From: an uncultured Kangiella sp. | Lineage (GTDB): Bacteria; Pseudomonadota; Gammaproteobacteria; Enterobacterales; Kangiellaceae | Assembly: GCA_947503435.1 (NCBI GenBank) | Contig: CANNDL010000001.1 | Coordinates: 395,469 to 459,468 of the forward strand | Length of the DNA stretch: 64,000 bases | Reading direction: 5' to 3' | Part shown: one piece after another, positions 16,637 through 24,546 of the stretch | How the letters are laid out: the number at the start of each line of letters is the position of its first letter | Position numbering within the stretch: the stretch's first letter is position 1 | Made by a program: the position numbers and the translations under genes | Notes under the pieces: model-generated | What the model was told of the DNA's origin: nothing | Databases searched by the model: none | Seen by the model: the letters and a program-made list of their open reading frames with translations, nothing else

Positions 16637-18487
16637 TTATAATCCCTCAACAAACTGCTGGAAGACTTGTTTATGGCGCTCTAAATCTAAATCGCCAGAA
16701 ACCGCTACGCGAGCGATATAGTCTTTATCTTTCTCTTTGGTGGTGCCTTGAGTTGAAGTCGCTGGAATCGTCCAATAACAACCTTTTAGTTGGCCATAGC
16801 TGACGCAGTACTTACTCTCAGCAGGGATTTCATCAATCATCATATTGATAAGCTTGAGATTTAAAGCTCTTTTGTATTCTTCGCGCTCTTCTGGGGTATC
16901 GCCTTTAGTCGGCAAGTCCAAAGAAAATACCGAAGGAGTAAAGCCTTGTGCTGCTAATTCTTCGGGCACAAAATTAATTTTTGCTTCTGGTAATTTTTCT
17001 TCAATGAAATTTACGAACTCGCGAGTGTTTTTATAAGCGTCGGCAATGCGTTGATTCATTGACGGCATTTGTTCTGCCAATATTTCCATCTGCAATGGTG
17101 TTGCTTGGTTATCACAAAGCTCAAGATGCAAACCAATCTTTTGCATTAAATGCTCCGCCTTTTTATTGGCGACACAATAACCGGCAGTACATTTTCCTCC
17201 GCTTGGGAATTTAGAACCACTGATATAAGCGATAGTTTGAACATTTGATAAAATATCTTCATCGCCTAAAAAATGATAATTTGGGCAGAAGGTTTGATCT
17301 AATATAAATACTGGTGCAACGGCAATCTCGCCATTTGGTGTTCTGCGCTCCTGCGATAAAGCTTGTCGCAGCTTTTCTAATTCAGGGACTTCCACTCTTG
17401 GATTGGTGGGAATTTCCGCAATGATTAATGGCACAGCATCAGCTTGAGCAACTTGCGCTAAAATCTTCTCAACGCCTTGCACCATGTCATTACCGCCATC
17501 GACCGGTAAATCCAAGACTTCTACATTATCTAAACAAGCGGCAACGCGGCGCGATTGATCGTTAGTACCGCCATAACAATTGGGCGGAACAATAATCTTA
17601 ATGGCTTTATTTGGATGCGCTTCAATTGCATGATGGATTAAGCCCATCAAAATCGCGTATTGAGTGGATAAGCCGCTAGAAGCTACCAGCGCCTCTGTCT
17701 CAACGTTTGATATGGATTTAATGGTGTTAATAACCGATTTTTGGTTTTGCTCCTTATAAAAACTTGCCGGAGAGTAGGGTAGTCCTGCTAATTGATGTAA
17801 CACCGCATTAGAATCCGCCGGCGTCATGGCAATCGATTCACGACGACGAACGTGCTGAATTTCGGCCACATAATCATAGGCTTTTGGGCTAGTCGCTAGG
17901 ACAATACTGCCGTAATCATTATGAAGGTTGATAATAAAGTCTGCTTTGTTCTTAAGCCTGAAATCACCTACATTTTCTTTGTTCTCGATAAATACCCTAG
18001 AGCCATCAAAGTAAGCTATATCATCAGCACTGTTTACTTTTTGCAGCTCAAACTGATAGCCGTAGATTTTACGCACAATATCAGCGTCAAAATCTGCAGG
18101 TAATGAGTCTTTATAGCAAATCAACGTGTTAGTATTAGAAAGTAGGTTTTTGCGTAAAATCGCCAAAATTGGCATGGTTTGCGAGGCAAAAGAAATGACG
18201 TTGCTGGCTGGTAGCTGGTTTAACTTACCAATAGCCCATTCCAGTACTGAAGAAAGTGGATGCCCCAAACGAATATAATCATAGGCGGTTGGTAAATTGC
18301 TCAGCTCAGTCTCAGATGCAGAGCCATTAGCATACAAAGCATCAAGCTTTACTAGAAACTCAGATTTCGCTAGCTCTTCGTTGTAAATATCGAGTCTATG
18401 GGTAGTCAGTCTCAACCAGTTACTTGGCTGATTTTTAAGCACATCTTTAAGGAAATTAAGCATGTTCGGGCTCATGTTCTTGCTCAT
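16637..18487 (-). CDS. PLP-dependent Cys/Met-metabolism-type enzyme with long N-terminal extension
   Basis: Protein of 616 aa. Residues from about 230 look like a fold-type I PLP enzyme of the cystathionine gamma-synthase group: ALVASSGLSTQYAILMGLIH (cofactor phosphate region), FILDQTFCPN (Asp pairing with the pyridine N) and YISGSKFPSGGKCTAGY with the likely Schiff-base lysine in SGSK. Family members are about 400 aa, so roughly 220 N-terminal residues are an extra region I do not recognise. The substrate is unknown; lyase or synthase chemistry on sulfur amino acids is only a family inference. It is cytosolic, with no membrane segment. It interrupts the membrane-protein array and lies directly behind a decayed array leader. 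Confidence 0.75.
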   Translation of the reverse strand: MSKNMSPNMLNFLKDVLKNQPSNWLRLTTHRLDIYNEELAKSEFLVKLDALYANGSASETELSNLPTAYDYIRLGHPLSSVLEWAIGKLNQLPASNVISFASQTMPILAILRKNLLSNTNTLICYKDSLPADFDADIVRKIYGYQFELQKVNSADDIAYFDGSRVFIENKENVGDFRLKNKADFIINLHNDYGSIVLATSPKAYDYVAEIQHVRRRESIAMTPADSNAVLHQLAGLPYSPASFYKEQNQKSVINTIKSISNVETEALVASSGLSTQYAILMGLIHHAIEAHPNKAIKIIVPPNCYGGTNDQSRRVAACLDNVEVLDLPVDGGNDMVQGVEKILAQVAQADAVPLIIAEIPTNPRVEVPELEKLRQALSQERRTPNGEIAVAPVFILDQTFCPNYHFLGDEDILSNVQTIAYISGSKFPSGGKCTAGYCVANKKAEHLMQKIGLHLELCDNQATPLQMEILAEQMPSMNQRIADAYKNTREFVNFIEEKLPEAKINFVPEELAAQGFTPSVFSLDLPTKGDTPEEREEYKRALNLKLINMMIDEIPAESKYCVSYGQLKGCYWTIPATSTQGTTKEKDKDYIARVAVSGDLDLERHKQVFQQFVEGL

Positions 18488-18601
18488 ATAGGGGGCGTAA
18501 ATGCTCCGTCTTGCGAATAGTTGCTAATATACAACAACCCTAGGAATAAATGTATGAGTGGGGGCGGAATAATTTGTTACAAGGGGAGATAAAAGAGCGA
18601 G

Positions 18602-18647
18602 CTAGTTTTGATTTTTTAGGTGTTGAGTGATTTTTCTAAATAATACT
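18602..18647 (-). pseudogene. Decayed array leader remnant (first ~15 codons only)
   Basis: Reading leftward from the paralogue 3 stop, AATCACTCAACAC is identical to the leader coding for ITQH in other copies. The following CTAAAAAATCAAAACTAG matches GTCAAAGATCAAAACTGG with four differences. The start codon is lost, TGG has become TAG and a frame shift lies near the start, so it cannot be translated. Similarity ends at the Trp15 codon. It marks a lost array member, whose place is now held by the PLP-enzyme gene. Confidence 0.75.
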
Positions 18648-19363
18648 TATTTGTTCTCTTGTAAAATTTCCAAAACCTCTTTGAGCGCTCTGTTATGGTT
18701 TTCGATATTTGAATAAAACCAGCTTTGCAAATCTAGAGCTACCTTTTGTTGCTCATGATATTTTGTATCAGCCATCATATCTGAAAAGTTATACGACTTT
18801 ACGGTTCTAACTAACGGGTTAGCATGGTTCACATCTTCCAACACCGCATACTTAGGAAGGTAGCCATAAGCAGCAAGCATGGCATTGTGAATGCTACGAT
18901 AGTTATATTCTGTACTTAGCGCTGCTTGATCAAAAACAGCTAATGCACTTCTTATATTGTTATTAGTAATCAAGTTGAGTTGACCACTGGATAAAAGCTC
19001 TATGTAAGTGGGCGAGCGAAGCATGGTTTTTCTGTAACTACCACCCCAACGTAGCGCAAATTTGATAGCGTCATCTTCTTCAGGTAATGCAGAACCTCGT
19101 TCAAAAGCTTTAACTAAGGTTTCTAAATTAATGATGATTTCTTTATGCCGATTTAATGCCTGAATTGAAAACTCTTCTAGCATTTTGAAATCATTAACTA
19201 ATCGTTCATGAACTAATTTTTGACTCTTCTCATTTAAGCGTTCTTCATTCCAATTCGCAACCTGAATACCAATAAAAACACCGACGACAACAATTAGGAA
19301 GTCCACAAAAACCGCAAACCAGTTTTGATCTTTGATGTGTTTTGTTATTCTTCTTAGTAGCAT
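18647..19363 (-). CDS. Array paralogue 3
   Basis: Protein of 238 aa from the ATG at 19363, which shares one base with the stop of paralogue 4 (TGATG); a TTG codon just before is inside that stop region and is rejected. Leader is MLLRRITKHIKDQNW and the helix ends GIQVANWNEER. The central motif is among the best preserved (TYIELLSSGQLNLITNNNIR, about residues 110-130). The C-terminal part is predicted helical and extracytoplasmic. It is followed at once by the decayed leader. Confidence 0.85.
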   Translation of the reverse strand: MLLRRITKHIKDQNWFAVFVDFLIVVVGVFIGIQVANWNEERLNEKSQKLVHERLVNDFKMLEEFSIQALNRHKEIIINLETLVKAFERGSALPEEDDAIKFALRWGGSYRKTMLRSPTYIELLSSGQLNLITNNNIRSALAVFDQAALSTEYNYRSIHNAMLAAYGYLPKYAVLEDVNHANPLVRTVKSYNFSDMMADTKYHEQQKVALDLQSWFYSNIENHNRALKEVLEILQENK

Positions 19364-20124
19364 CAACGGCGCTCCAATTCTTGATTGATAAGGTCAATGG
19401 CTTTTTGTGCCGCCATATTTTGGTTTCCTAAAACAGTTGGTAAAGAAACGATTCCGCTAACCCATAATGTTAAATAAGGTTTAATATTTGGATTAGAAAT
19501 AATCTTTTCTATTATGGCTTTTGCTTCTTCATCAGAAATTCCCTTTGGGCAGTCAAGAATATAGTTCTCAAGGCCATCAACTAAAGACCAACACTGATCC
19601 CAGTAAAACTCTGAGGCCTTTACATCTACATATTGCCTAACCAATGAGCGGTACGGGGGAAATTCGAGGAATGTTATGGCATTGCTTTTATTCTGAGCTA
19701 AATAATCTTCGACTGCATCTATTATCTCAACACTTTGAGGAAAACCTTTGTTTCGCATATTTTGATAACTTGAGTCTGAAACATATAAATCTTGCCACTG
19801 TGATGCATGCATCAAATCAACTATTCTATTCCAACAGTTATCTTCACAATCAACTTCTGCATCAATAAAAGCCAGTGATCTTTTACCAGCATCTGCAGCC
19901 TGTTGATAAGAATTTATTTTAGATTCAGTTGTATTAATTGAAGCCAGAATTTCTTTTCTAAGCGCTATTAGAGCTTGCGTTTCTTTTTTGAAAACTGCGC
20001 GTTCATCATTCCAATTCGCCACCTGAATACCGATAAAGACACCAACAACGACAATCAAAAAATCCACAAAAACCGCAAACCAGTTTTGGTCTTTGACGTG
20101 TTGAGTTATTCTTCTTAGTAGCAT
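19363..20124 (-). CDS. Array paralogue 4 (cysteine-rich)
   Basis: Protein of 253 aa with the standard leader and helix (GIQVANWNDER). Downstream it is one of the most diverged members: the usual SSG motif is reduced to YQNMRNKGFPQSVEIIDAV. Its outer part has four cysteines (DCEDNCWNR and QCW, then LDCPKG), suggesting disulfides if exported. It overlaps the beta-propeller chimera by one base (TAATG) and paralogue 3 by one base, so all three are probably translated together. Confidence 0.83.
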   Translation of the reverse strand: MLLRRITQHVKDQNWFAVFVDFLIVVVGVFIGIQVANWNDERAVFKKETQALIALRKEILASINTTESKINSYQQAADAGKRSLAFIDAEVDCEDNCWNRIVDLMHASQWQDLYVSDSSYQNMRNKGFPQSVEIIDAVEDYLAQNKSNAITFLEFPPYRSLVRQYVDVKASEFYWDQCWSLVDGLENYILDCPKGISDEEAKAIIEKIISNPNIKPYLTLWVSGIVSLPTVLGNQNMAAQKAIDLINQELERR

Positions 20125-21377
20125 TATTTGGATACTCCATGCTTTCCAATTAATCCCATCGAACCAGGTCCTTCTCCTGTTCGCAAAACGTATGGATGCT
20201 TCGTTAGTTGGTATCCGTCGATTGTGTAGACATTGATATGATTTGCTTGGGTGGACTGCACAAATAGCTTTGATCCATCTGGACTAAACTCTATACCCTG
20301 AGTAACCGCTTCGATAGGTAGATAATAAAGAACTTGCATAGAGGCTGACGCTAAATCTATTACTGCCAGATGTCCAACATAAGGACCATCAATGCAAGTA
20401 ACCACAGCAAACTTTCCGCTTGGGTGAAAGGCGAGGCTTTCGAGCCCTTGAGCCACGTTAGGAATAAGGTCAGTTACCATCGGTATTGTTTTAGTCATAT
20501 CAATACTCAACACAGCATCTAGCGGCGGTTTAGCAGCAATTCCTAGTCCATTTAAGACCAAAGCACGCTTACCGTCTGGGCTGAAACGTGGTGCAAAAGG
20601 CTGATCAATTTCTCCTAAATCAGGAGCAATACCAATTTGGCTAACATGGCTTATAGAGTTACCTGACAATTCAAACAAATGTAATTCAACTGGTGTCGAG
20701 TAATCAAGCCTGTGTGCAGCAGTCGCGATGATAGATTTTTCATCAGGGCTTATAGCGAATGAAGTGAAAAACAAGTCGAACGGTTTACTTTCAGAAATAA
20801 TCTTGGGTTGCCCCGCATCCATCAATAGGACATGAAATTGATGATCTGTAATGGCAATGACGCGCTTATCATCGGGGTGTGCCATGGCCTGCCATGCATG
20901 GTTTGGTAACTTAATGGTATGGGTAGGAGAAAGATTTTTTGCCTCAAGATCAACCACTGTAATTTGACTTTGTGAATTACTCTTTTTGTCTCGATTACCA
21001 AATGGATGGTTGGGTATGAAAGCATATCGTCCGTTTGAAACTACCGCTAAATGAGGCGCTCCCGCAAAATTATTCGGAGCGACACCGGCAACAGTTCGTG
21101 TGGATGGTGGTTTGTTAGGCGAGATATCTATGACAGTCAAAGAATCTGGAAATTGACGCTTACCATTCCAAGCAGTAAAAAGTGCTTGTCCATCATTAGC
21201 ACTCACAATGCGTAGTGGTTCTGTAGAGGTAATGTAGGGAGTTTTATTTACCAAAGATGAAGTGCAAGCTGTGCAAAATACCACTGATATTAGTGTGAAT
21301 ATCTGTAAAAAATATCTAGTACCGGCTTCAAACCAATTTGGGTTCCTATTGTGTTGAGTGAGTCTTCTTAGTAGCAT
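20124..21377 (-). CDS. Chimera: array leader fused to a beta-propeller (YVTN/lactonase-like)
   Basis: Protein of 417 aa. Residues 1-16 are a clear array leader (MLLRRLTQHNRNPNWF), after which a different hydrophobic helix follows (about 22-40, FLQIFTLISVVFCTACTSS); it may serve as a signal or lipoprotein anchor, though the Cys context is a poor lipobox. From about residue 45 onward there are repeated propeller blades (LAVVSNGRYAFIPNHP, FAISPDEKSIIATAAH, PRFSPDGKRALVLNG, LAFHPSGKFAVVT, IEFSPDGSKLFVQS), the SPDG-type repeats of seven-bladed propellers. Such proteins bind ligands or are lactonase-like; no catalytic assignment is possible. It lies 5 bases after paralogue 5 and is coupled to paralogue 4. 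Confidence 0.82.
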   Translation of the reverse strand: MLLRRLTQHNRNPNWFEAGTRYFLQIFTLISVVFCTACTSSLVNKTPYITSTEPLRIVSANDGQALFTAWNGKRQFPDSLTVIDISPNKPPSTRTVAGVAPNNFAGAPHLAVVSNGRYAFIPNHPFGNRDKKSNSQSQITVVDLEAKNLSPTHTIKLPNHAWQAMAHPDDKRVIAITDHQFHVLLMDAGQPKIISESKPFDLFFTSFAISPDEKSIIATAAHRLDYSTPVELHLFELSGNSISHVSQIGIAPDLGEIDQPFAPRFSPDGKRALVLNGLGIAAKPPLDAVLSIDMTKTIPMVTDLIPNVAQGLESLAFHPSGKFAVVTCIDGPYVGHLAVIDLASASMQVLYYLPIEAVTQGIEFSPDGSKLFVQSTQANHINVYTIDGYQLTKHPYVLRTGEGPGSMGLIGKHGVSK

Positions 21378-21382
21378 TGATT

Positions 21383-22117
21383 CTAGTCCTTGTGATTGAG
21401 ATGTAAATCTTCATCAATTAATCGATGCAATTGCTCTAATTGTTTCGACCATGGAATAACGTGTGAATTAATGAAAGCATCAGTAATATCTATCCCATCA
21501 TTAATGGCATTAACAAACCTATTGTTAGCATGTAGTGCTTGTAAGTTACATAGACGATCTAATCGAATCTCGTTATTTTCATCAGTTCGTGCCCTCAATT
21601 TGATTGAGCTTGAAAAGACATCTGGAATATCAATCATTTCAGTTTTTGCGAAGTCTTGAAAACGTCTTAATACTTCAATACGAGTATGAAGTTGTAAAAT
21701 GGCACTTCTTATGTGTTCGTTACTGAGTAAGTTAAGATTTCCAGTGGCCAGCAATTCATTGATTGTTTTCAATGAGGGTAAATTAATCTGGATGCTTACT
21801 GTGGAAGGAAAGTAACAGCTAACGTAGTTGTCAGTGAATTCATTGCCATCACCATTCATTAGTTCGACCATTTCTAAACTAGAATTTAAAGTGTTGATTC
21901 TTCGAGTAATAGTTCTTTTGCTAAATTTTTCAGCGAACTCAATATCTCCATGTATTCGCGTTAGATATGTAATCTCGTCTTGTTTTGCCTTGATTGACTC
22001 ATTCCAATTAGCTACTTGAATACCAATAAAAACACCGACTACAACAATCAAAAAATCAATAAAAACCGCAAACCAGTTTTGGTTTTTAACGTGCTGAGTA
22101 ATTCTCCTTAGTAGCAT
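21383..22117 (-). CDS. Array paralogue 5
   Basis: Protein of 244 aa with leader MLLRRITQHVKNQNW and a helix ending GIQVANWNES. The central motif is clear (TINELLATGNLNLLSNEHIR, about residues 115-135). Cys residues at VSCYFP and RLCNLQ flank the motif on either side. It shares one base with paralogue 6 upstream and ends five bases before the propeller chimera. Sequence after residue 40 is not closely similar to any single neighbour. Confidence 0.85.
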   Translation of the reverse strand: MLLRRITQHVKNQNWFAVFIDFLIVVVGVFIGIQVANWNESIKAKQDEITYLTRIHGDIEFAEKFSKRTITRRINTLNSSLEMVELMNGDGNEFTDNYVSCYFPSTVSIQINLPSLKTINELLATGNLNLLSNEHIRSAILQLHTRIEVLRRFQDFAKTEMIDIPDVFSSSIKLRARTDENNEIRLDRLCNLQALHANNRFVNAINDGIDITDAFINSHVIPWSKQLEQLHRLIDEDLHLNHKD

Positions 22118-22878
22118 TAGTGGAGCTCCTTCTCAATTAAGGCAAGCGTGTTTTTAAGTGCGTTTCGCAAAACCTCCTGCTCAGACAATATCAGTGCTTG
22201 ATACCCTAAGACATTAATGACTTCATTTTGAAATTCTCTACTTGAAGCAAGCTGTTTGAATTCAGTAACAGACACAACATCATGACTATCATCTACATAT
22301 TCAGATTTGAAGTACGCACGCCACTTGCTACTGGAGAAGGAGACAGACCACAGCGGTGCGACTGGTAGGTGCTGACTGATATAAGGTATTCTGTGACTAT
22401 CAAGCCTTTGAACTGTATAGATTTCATCTTCTTTGGTATCTTCGAAAATAGCCGGCAATTCATTAATCGCGAGACGCAGTTCATTATCTTGCAAGTCATG
22501 AAAGGGTTCTAGCTCAAGTACATACATTAATGCACTCGTTGAATAACCAGAAGTGTTTCCATTAACGAAAACATTGCCGATTAAGGCTATCGGTACTTCG
22601 TCCAGTTCAGGATTACGAGCAGCCGCTAGTAGTTCTTTACCAGCTTGGGTAATTTTTTCATGTCGTTTCGACATTTTTTCAATTTCAGAGAGGTTGAACT
22701 TTATTTCATCCTGCAGCCGCTCAAGAGCTATATATAAAGACTGCTTGTCAGATTGTTCATCGGCCCACTTGGTGAATTGAAAGGCAATAAGAATACCGAC
22801 GACAACAATTAAGAAATCAACAAAGACTGCAAACCAGTTTTGGGATTTGACATGCTGGGTTATGCGTCTCAGTAGCAT
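22117..22878 (-). CDS. Array paralogue 6
   Basis: Protein of 253 aa. The leader is standard (MLLRRITQHVKSQNW), but the end of the helix differs: GILIAFQFTKWADE instead of GVFIGIQVANWNE, so the otherwise constant NWN is lost. The central motif is blurred (LMYVLELEPFHDLQDNELRL). No cysteines are visible in the outer part. It overlaps paralogues 5 and 7 by one base each. Confidence 0.83.
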   Translation of the reverse strand: MLLRRITQHVKSQNWFAVFVDFLIVVVGILIAFQFTKWADEQSDKQSLYIALERLQDEIKFNLSEIEKMSKRHEKITQAGKELLAAARNPELDEVPIALIGNVFVNGNTSGYSTSALMYVLELEPFHDLQDNELRLAINELPAIFEDTKEDEIYTVQRLDSHRIPYISQHLPVAPLWSVSFSSSKWRAYFKSEYVDDSHDVVSVTEFKQLASSREFQNEVINVLGYQALILSEQEVLRNALKNTLALIEKELH

Positions 22879-23651
22879 TAAGGTTTCTCCGATGCACTAG
22901 AAGTTGACTGTCCAGCTAATACGGCAGCCAGTTCATCCAAGCGTTGTAAATGGCGTTTCAAGAAGGTCACATACCATTGATTCATCTGTAATCCGAGTAC
23001 CATGTCGCTTAAGAAAGCTGGTTCGGGCTCAGTTTCAAGGAAATGGCATTGTGCGGCCATGCGATATCCGCCTATTGCAAAAACTTTATCATTTACACCC
23101 TCATCCACATTTTCTTTCGCACGCCTCCAACTGATAGCTTTGGGATATTTTTGGCTTAGTATAGGATTTCGGCTGCTCAACGAATCAATTACGGTGCGCA
23201 AGCGATCTTCGCCTTGCTGCACGATAAGAAGTGCTTGAATTAGTTTAGCTTCAGACAATAAATCAATTTTTCCACCGGCAAAAGCTTCGGTAATGCTTGG
23301 TACCGCAACTGGAGGAAGGGTAATGATGTGCATGCTGGCAAATTCTGTGCAATTTAACTCGCTGAGCACTTCAACTTTTTCATCACCGAAATACATATTT
23401 TCAACTTTGGCGATTGTGCGTAGCCTGTCTTCTCGCTCCGCCACAAACGCTGTTAACTGTGAACGAGTTCGATCAACATCAACTGCTAAGCGTTCGAGGA
23501 AAGCCGATTCTTCTGCACGTTCGGAGCGCGTTTCATTCCAGTTATTGATTTGTAATCCGATCAGCAAGCCGATCACCACAATGCAAATTTCGATTATAAC
23601 GGTAAACCAATCTTGTCGGCGAATGGCTTTTGATATGCGACGCAGGATCAT
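22878..23651 (-). CDS. Array paralogue 7, divergent and richer in G+C
   Basis: Protein of 257 aa and the outlier of the family: leader MILRRISKAIRRQDWFTVI and helix IEICIVVIGLLIGLQINNWNETR. The central motif is present (SITEAFAGGKIDLLSEAKLI). A hand count gives 57 G+C of 120 bases at 23461-23580, against 42 of 120 at 24061-24180 in paralogue 8, so its composition differs. The helix end QINNWNE is closer to what I recall of DUF6090 proteins of Bacteroidetes than the other copies are. Its ATG overlaps the stop of a 28-codon leader remnant (ATGA). It may have entered the array separately. Confidence 0.83.
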   Translation of the reverse strand: MILRRISKAIRRQDWFTVIIEICIVVIGLLIGLQINNWNETRSERAEESAFLERLAVDVDRTRSQLTAFVAEREDRLRTIAKVENMYFGDEKVEVLSELNCTEFASMHIITLPPVAVPSITEAFAGGKIDLLSEAKLIQALLIVQQGEDRLRTVIDSLSSRNPILSQKYPKAISWRRAKENVDEGVNDKVFAIGGYRMAAQCHFLETEPEPAFLSDMVLGLQMNQWYVTFLKRHLQRLDELAAVLAGQSTSSASEKP

Positions 23652-23734
23652 TGCACGTTACCTTTTACAGCCTTAATAAAAAACGCAAACCAGTCTTGGT
23701 CTTTTACGTGTTTGGTGATTCTTCTAAGTAACAT
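23648..23734 (-). pseudogene. Truncated array leader, 28-codon open frame
   Basis: The frame begins MLLRRITKHVKDQDWFAFF, an array leader, then runs IKAVKGNVQ and stops. Family similarity ends around residue 17-20, before the membrane helix is complete. A plausible ribosome site (AGGA, about six bases before the ATG) is present, and the TGA overlaps the ATG of paralogue 7. It may be a dead remnant whose body was replaced by paralogue 7, or it may still be translated and couple ribosomes into that gene. Confidence 0.75.
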
Positions 23735-23747
23735 ATTAATCCTAGTG

Positions 23748-24506
23748 TTAATGTAACGATGCTTTATGAGAATCAAGCATTTTGTGTGTCAGTTGTAATT
23801 CTTTTCTTATTTGCCTAGAAAAAACAGGAATGGTATCTTGCCAAGCTTCCCAGGTATAAAATGATTTCAACAATTGGTCATTTTTACAGGCTTCATTTAC
23901 AGGCACTTTCAAAAATAGTTGACGGTTTTTTTGACTATAATCTATGCCATAATAGCTCCAGTTTTCTAACTCTAAGTTTCCAACACCGATTATTGGATTG
24001 TTTTCAAAGCGCCCCTCTAATGGATGATTTTCTAGGAATTTAGAATCTTTATTAACGATATTGAATTGAAATGACATATCAGAAAGTCGTTTTTTTATTT
24101 CTTTATTTTGTAGTGCCAAAAGTCTAGGCGATGAAGTCAGCTCATCCAACGCATCTCGTCTTAAATGAAACCCATAGGTTCCTTTGATTTCATAAATGCC
24201 TTGGTTAATGATTTTTCTATTTTCCTCATTTTCAATACAAGATGACAATGAGCTTATGGCTTGATTTACATTATTAATTGATTGGTTTATATCAGGATCT
24301 AATGCATCTAATATCGCAATGTTCTCAGCAATTTCAACATCCAAGCGATCTAAAGCACGTTCATATTCAGCAAGATCACTTTGCAAGCTACTCCAATTCG
24401 CGACTTGAATACCGATAAAGACACCGACCACGACAATTAAGAAATCCACAAAAACCGCAAACCAGTTTTGGGATTTAACATGTTGAGTTATACGCCTTAA
24501 TAACAT
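23748..24506 (-). CDS. Array paralogue 8
   Basis: Protein of 252 aa from the ATG at 24506, which begins the family leader; an upstream in-frame start would add 24 residues overlapping the TPR gene and is rejected. Leader MLLRRITQHVKSQNW is standard; the helix ends GIQVANWSSLQ, with NWN changed to NWS. The central motif is weak (DALDELTSSPRLLALQNKEI). Cysteines occur at SSCIEN and NEACKN. It is the first array member after the three TPR genes, 40 bases behind the last of them, so it probably shares their promoter. Confidence 0.84.
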   Translation of the reverse strand: MLLRRITQHVKSQNWFAVFVDFLIVVVGVFIGIQVANWSSLQSDLAEYERALDRLDVEIAENIAILDALDPDINQSINNVNQAISSLSSCIENEENRKIINQGIYEIKGTYGFHLRRDALDELTSSPRLLALQNKEIKKRLSDMSFQFNIVNKDSKFLENHPLEGRFENNPIIGVGNLELENWSYYGIDYSQKNRQLFLKVPVNEACKNDQLLKSFYTWEAWQDTIPVFSRQIRKELQLTHKMLDSHKASLH

Positions 24507-24546
24507 AGCTTTTCTCTTTATATTTTTTATTTGGATTCCAAAATAT

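Noticed and set aside
23293-23676. 127-codon frame on the plus strand opposite paralogue 7
   Set aside because: It is a mirror of a real gene with family similarity and good coupling; its product is low in complexity, Ser/Arg-rich and without a ribosome site.
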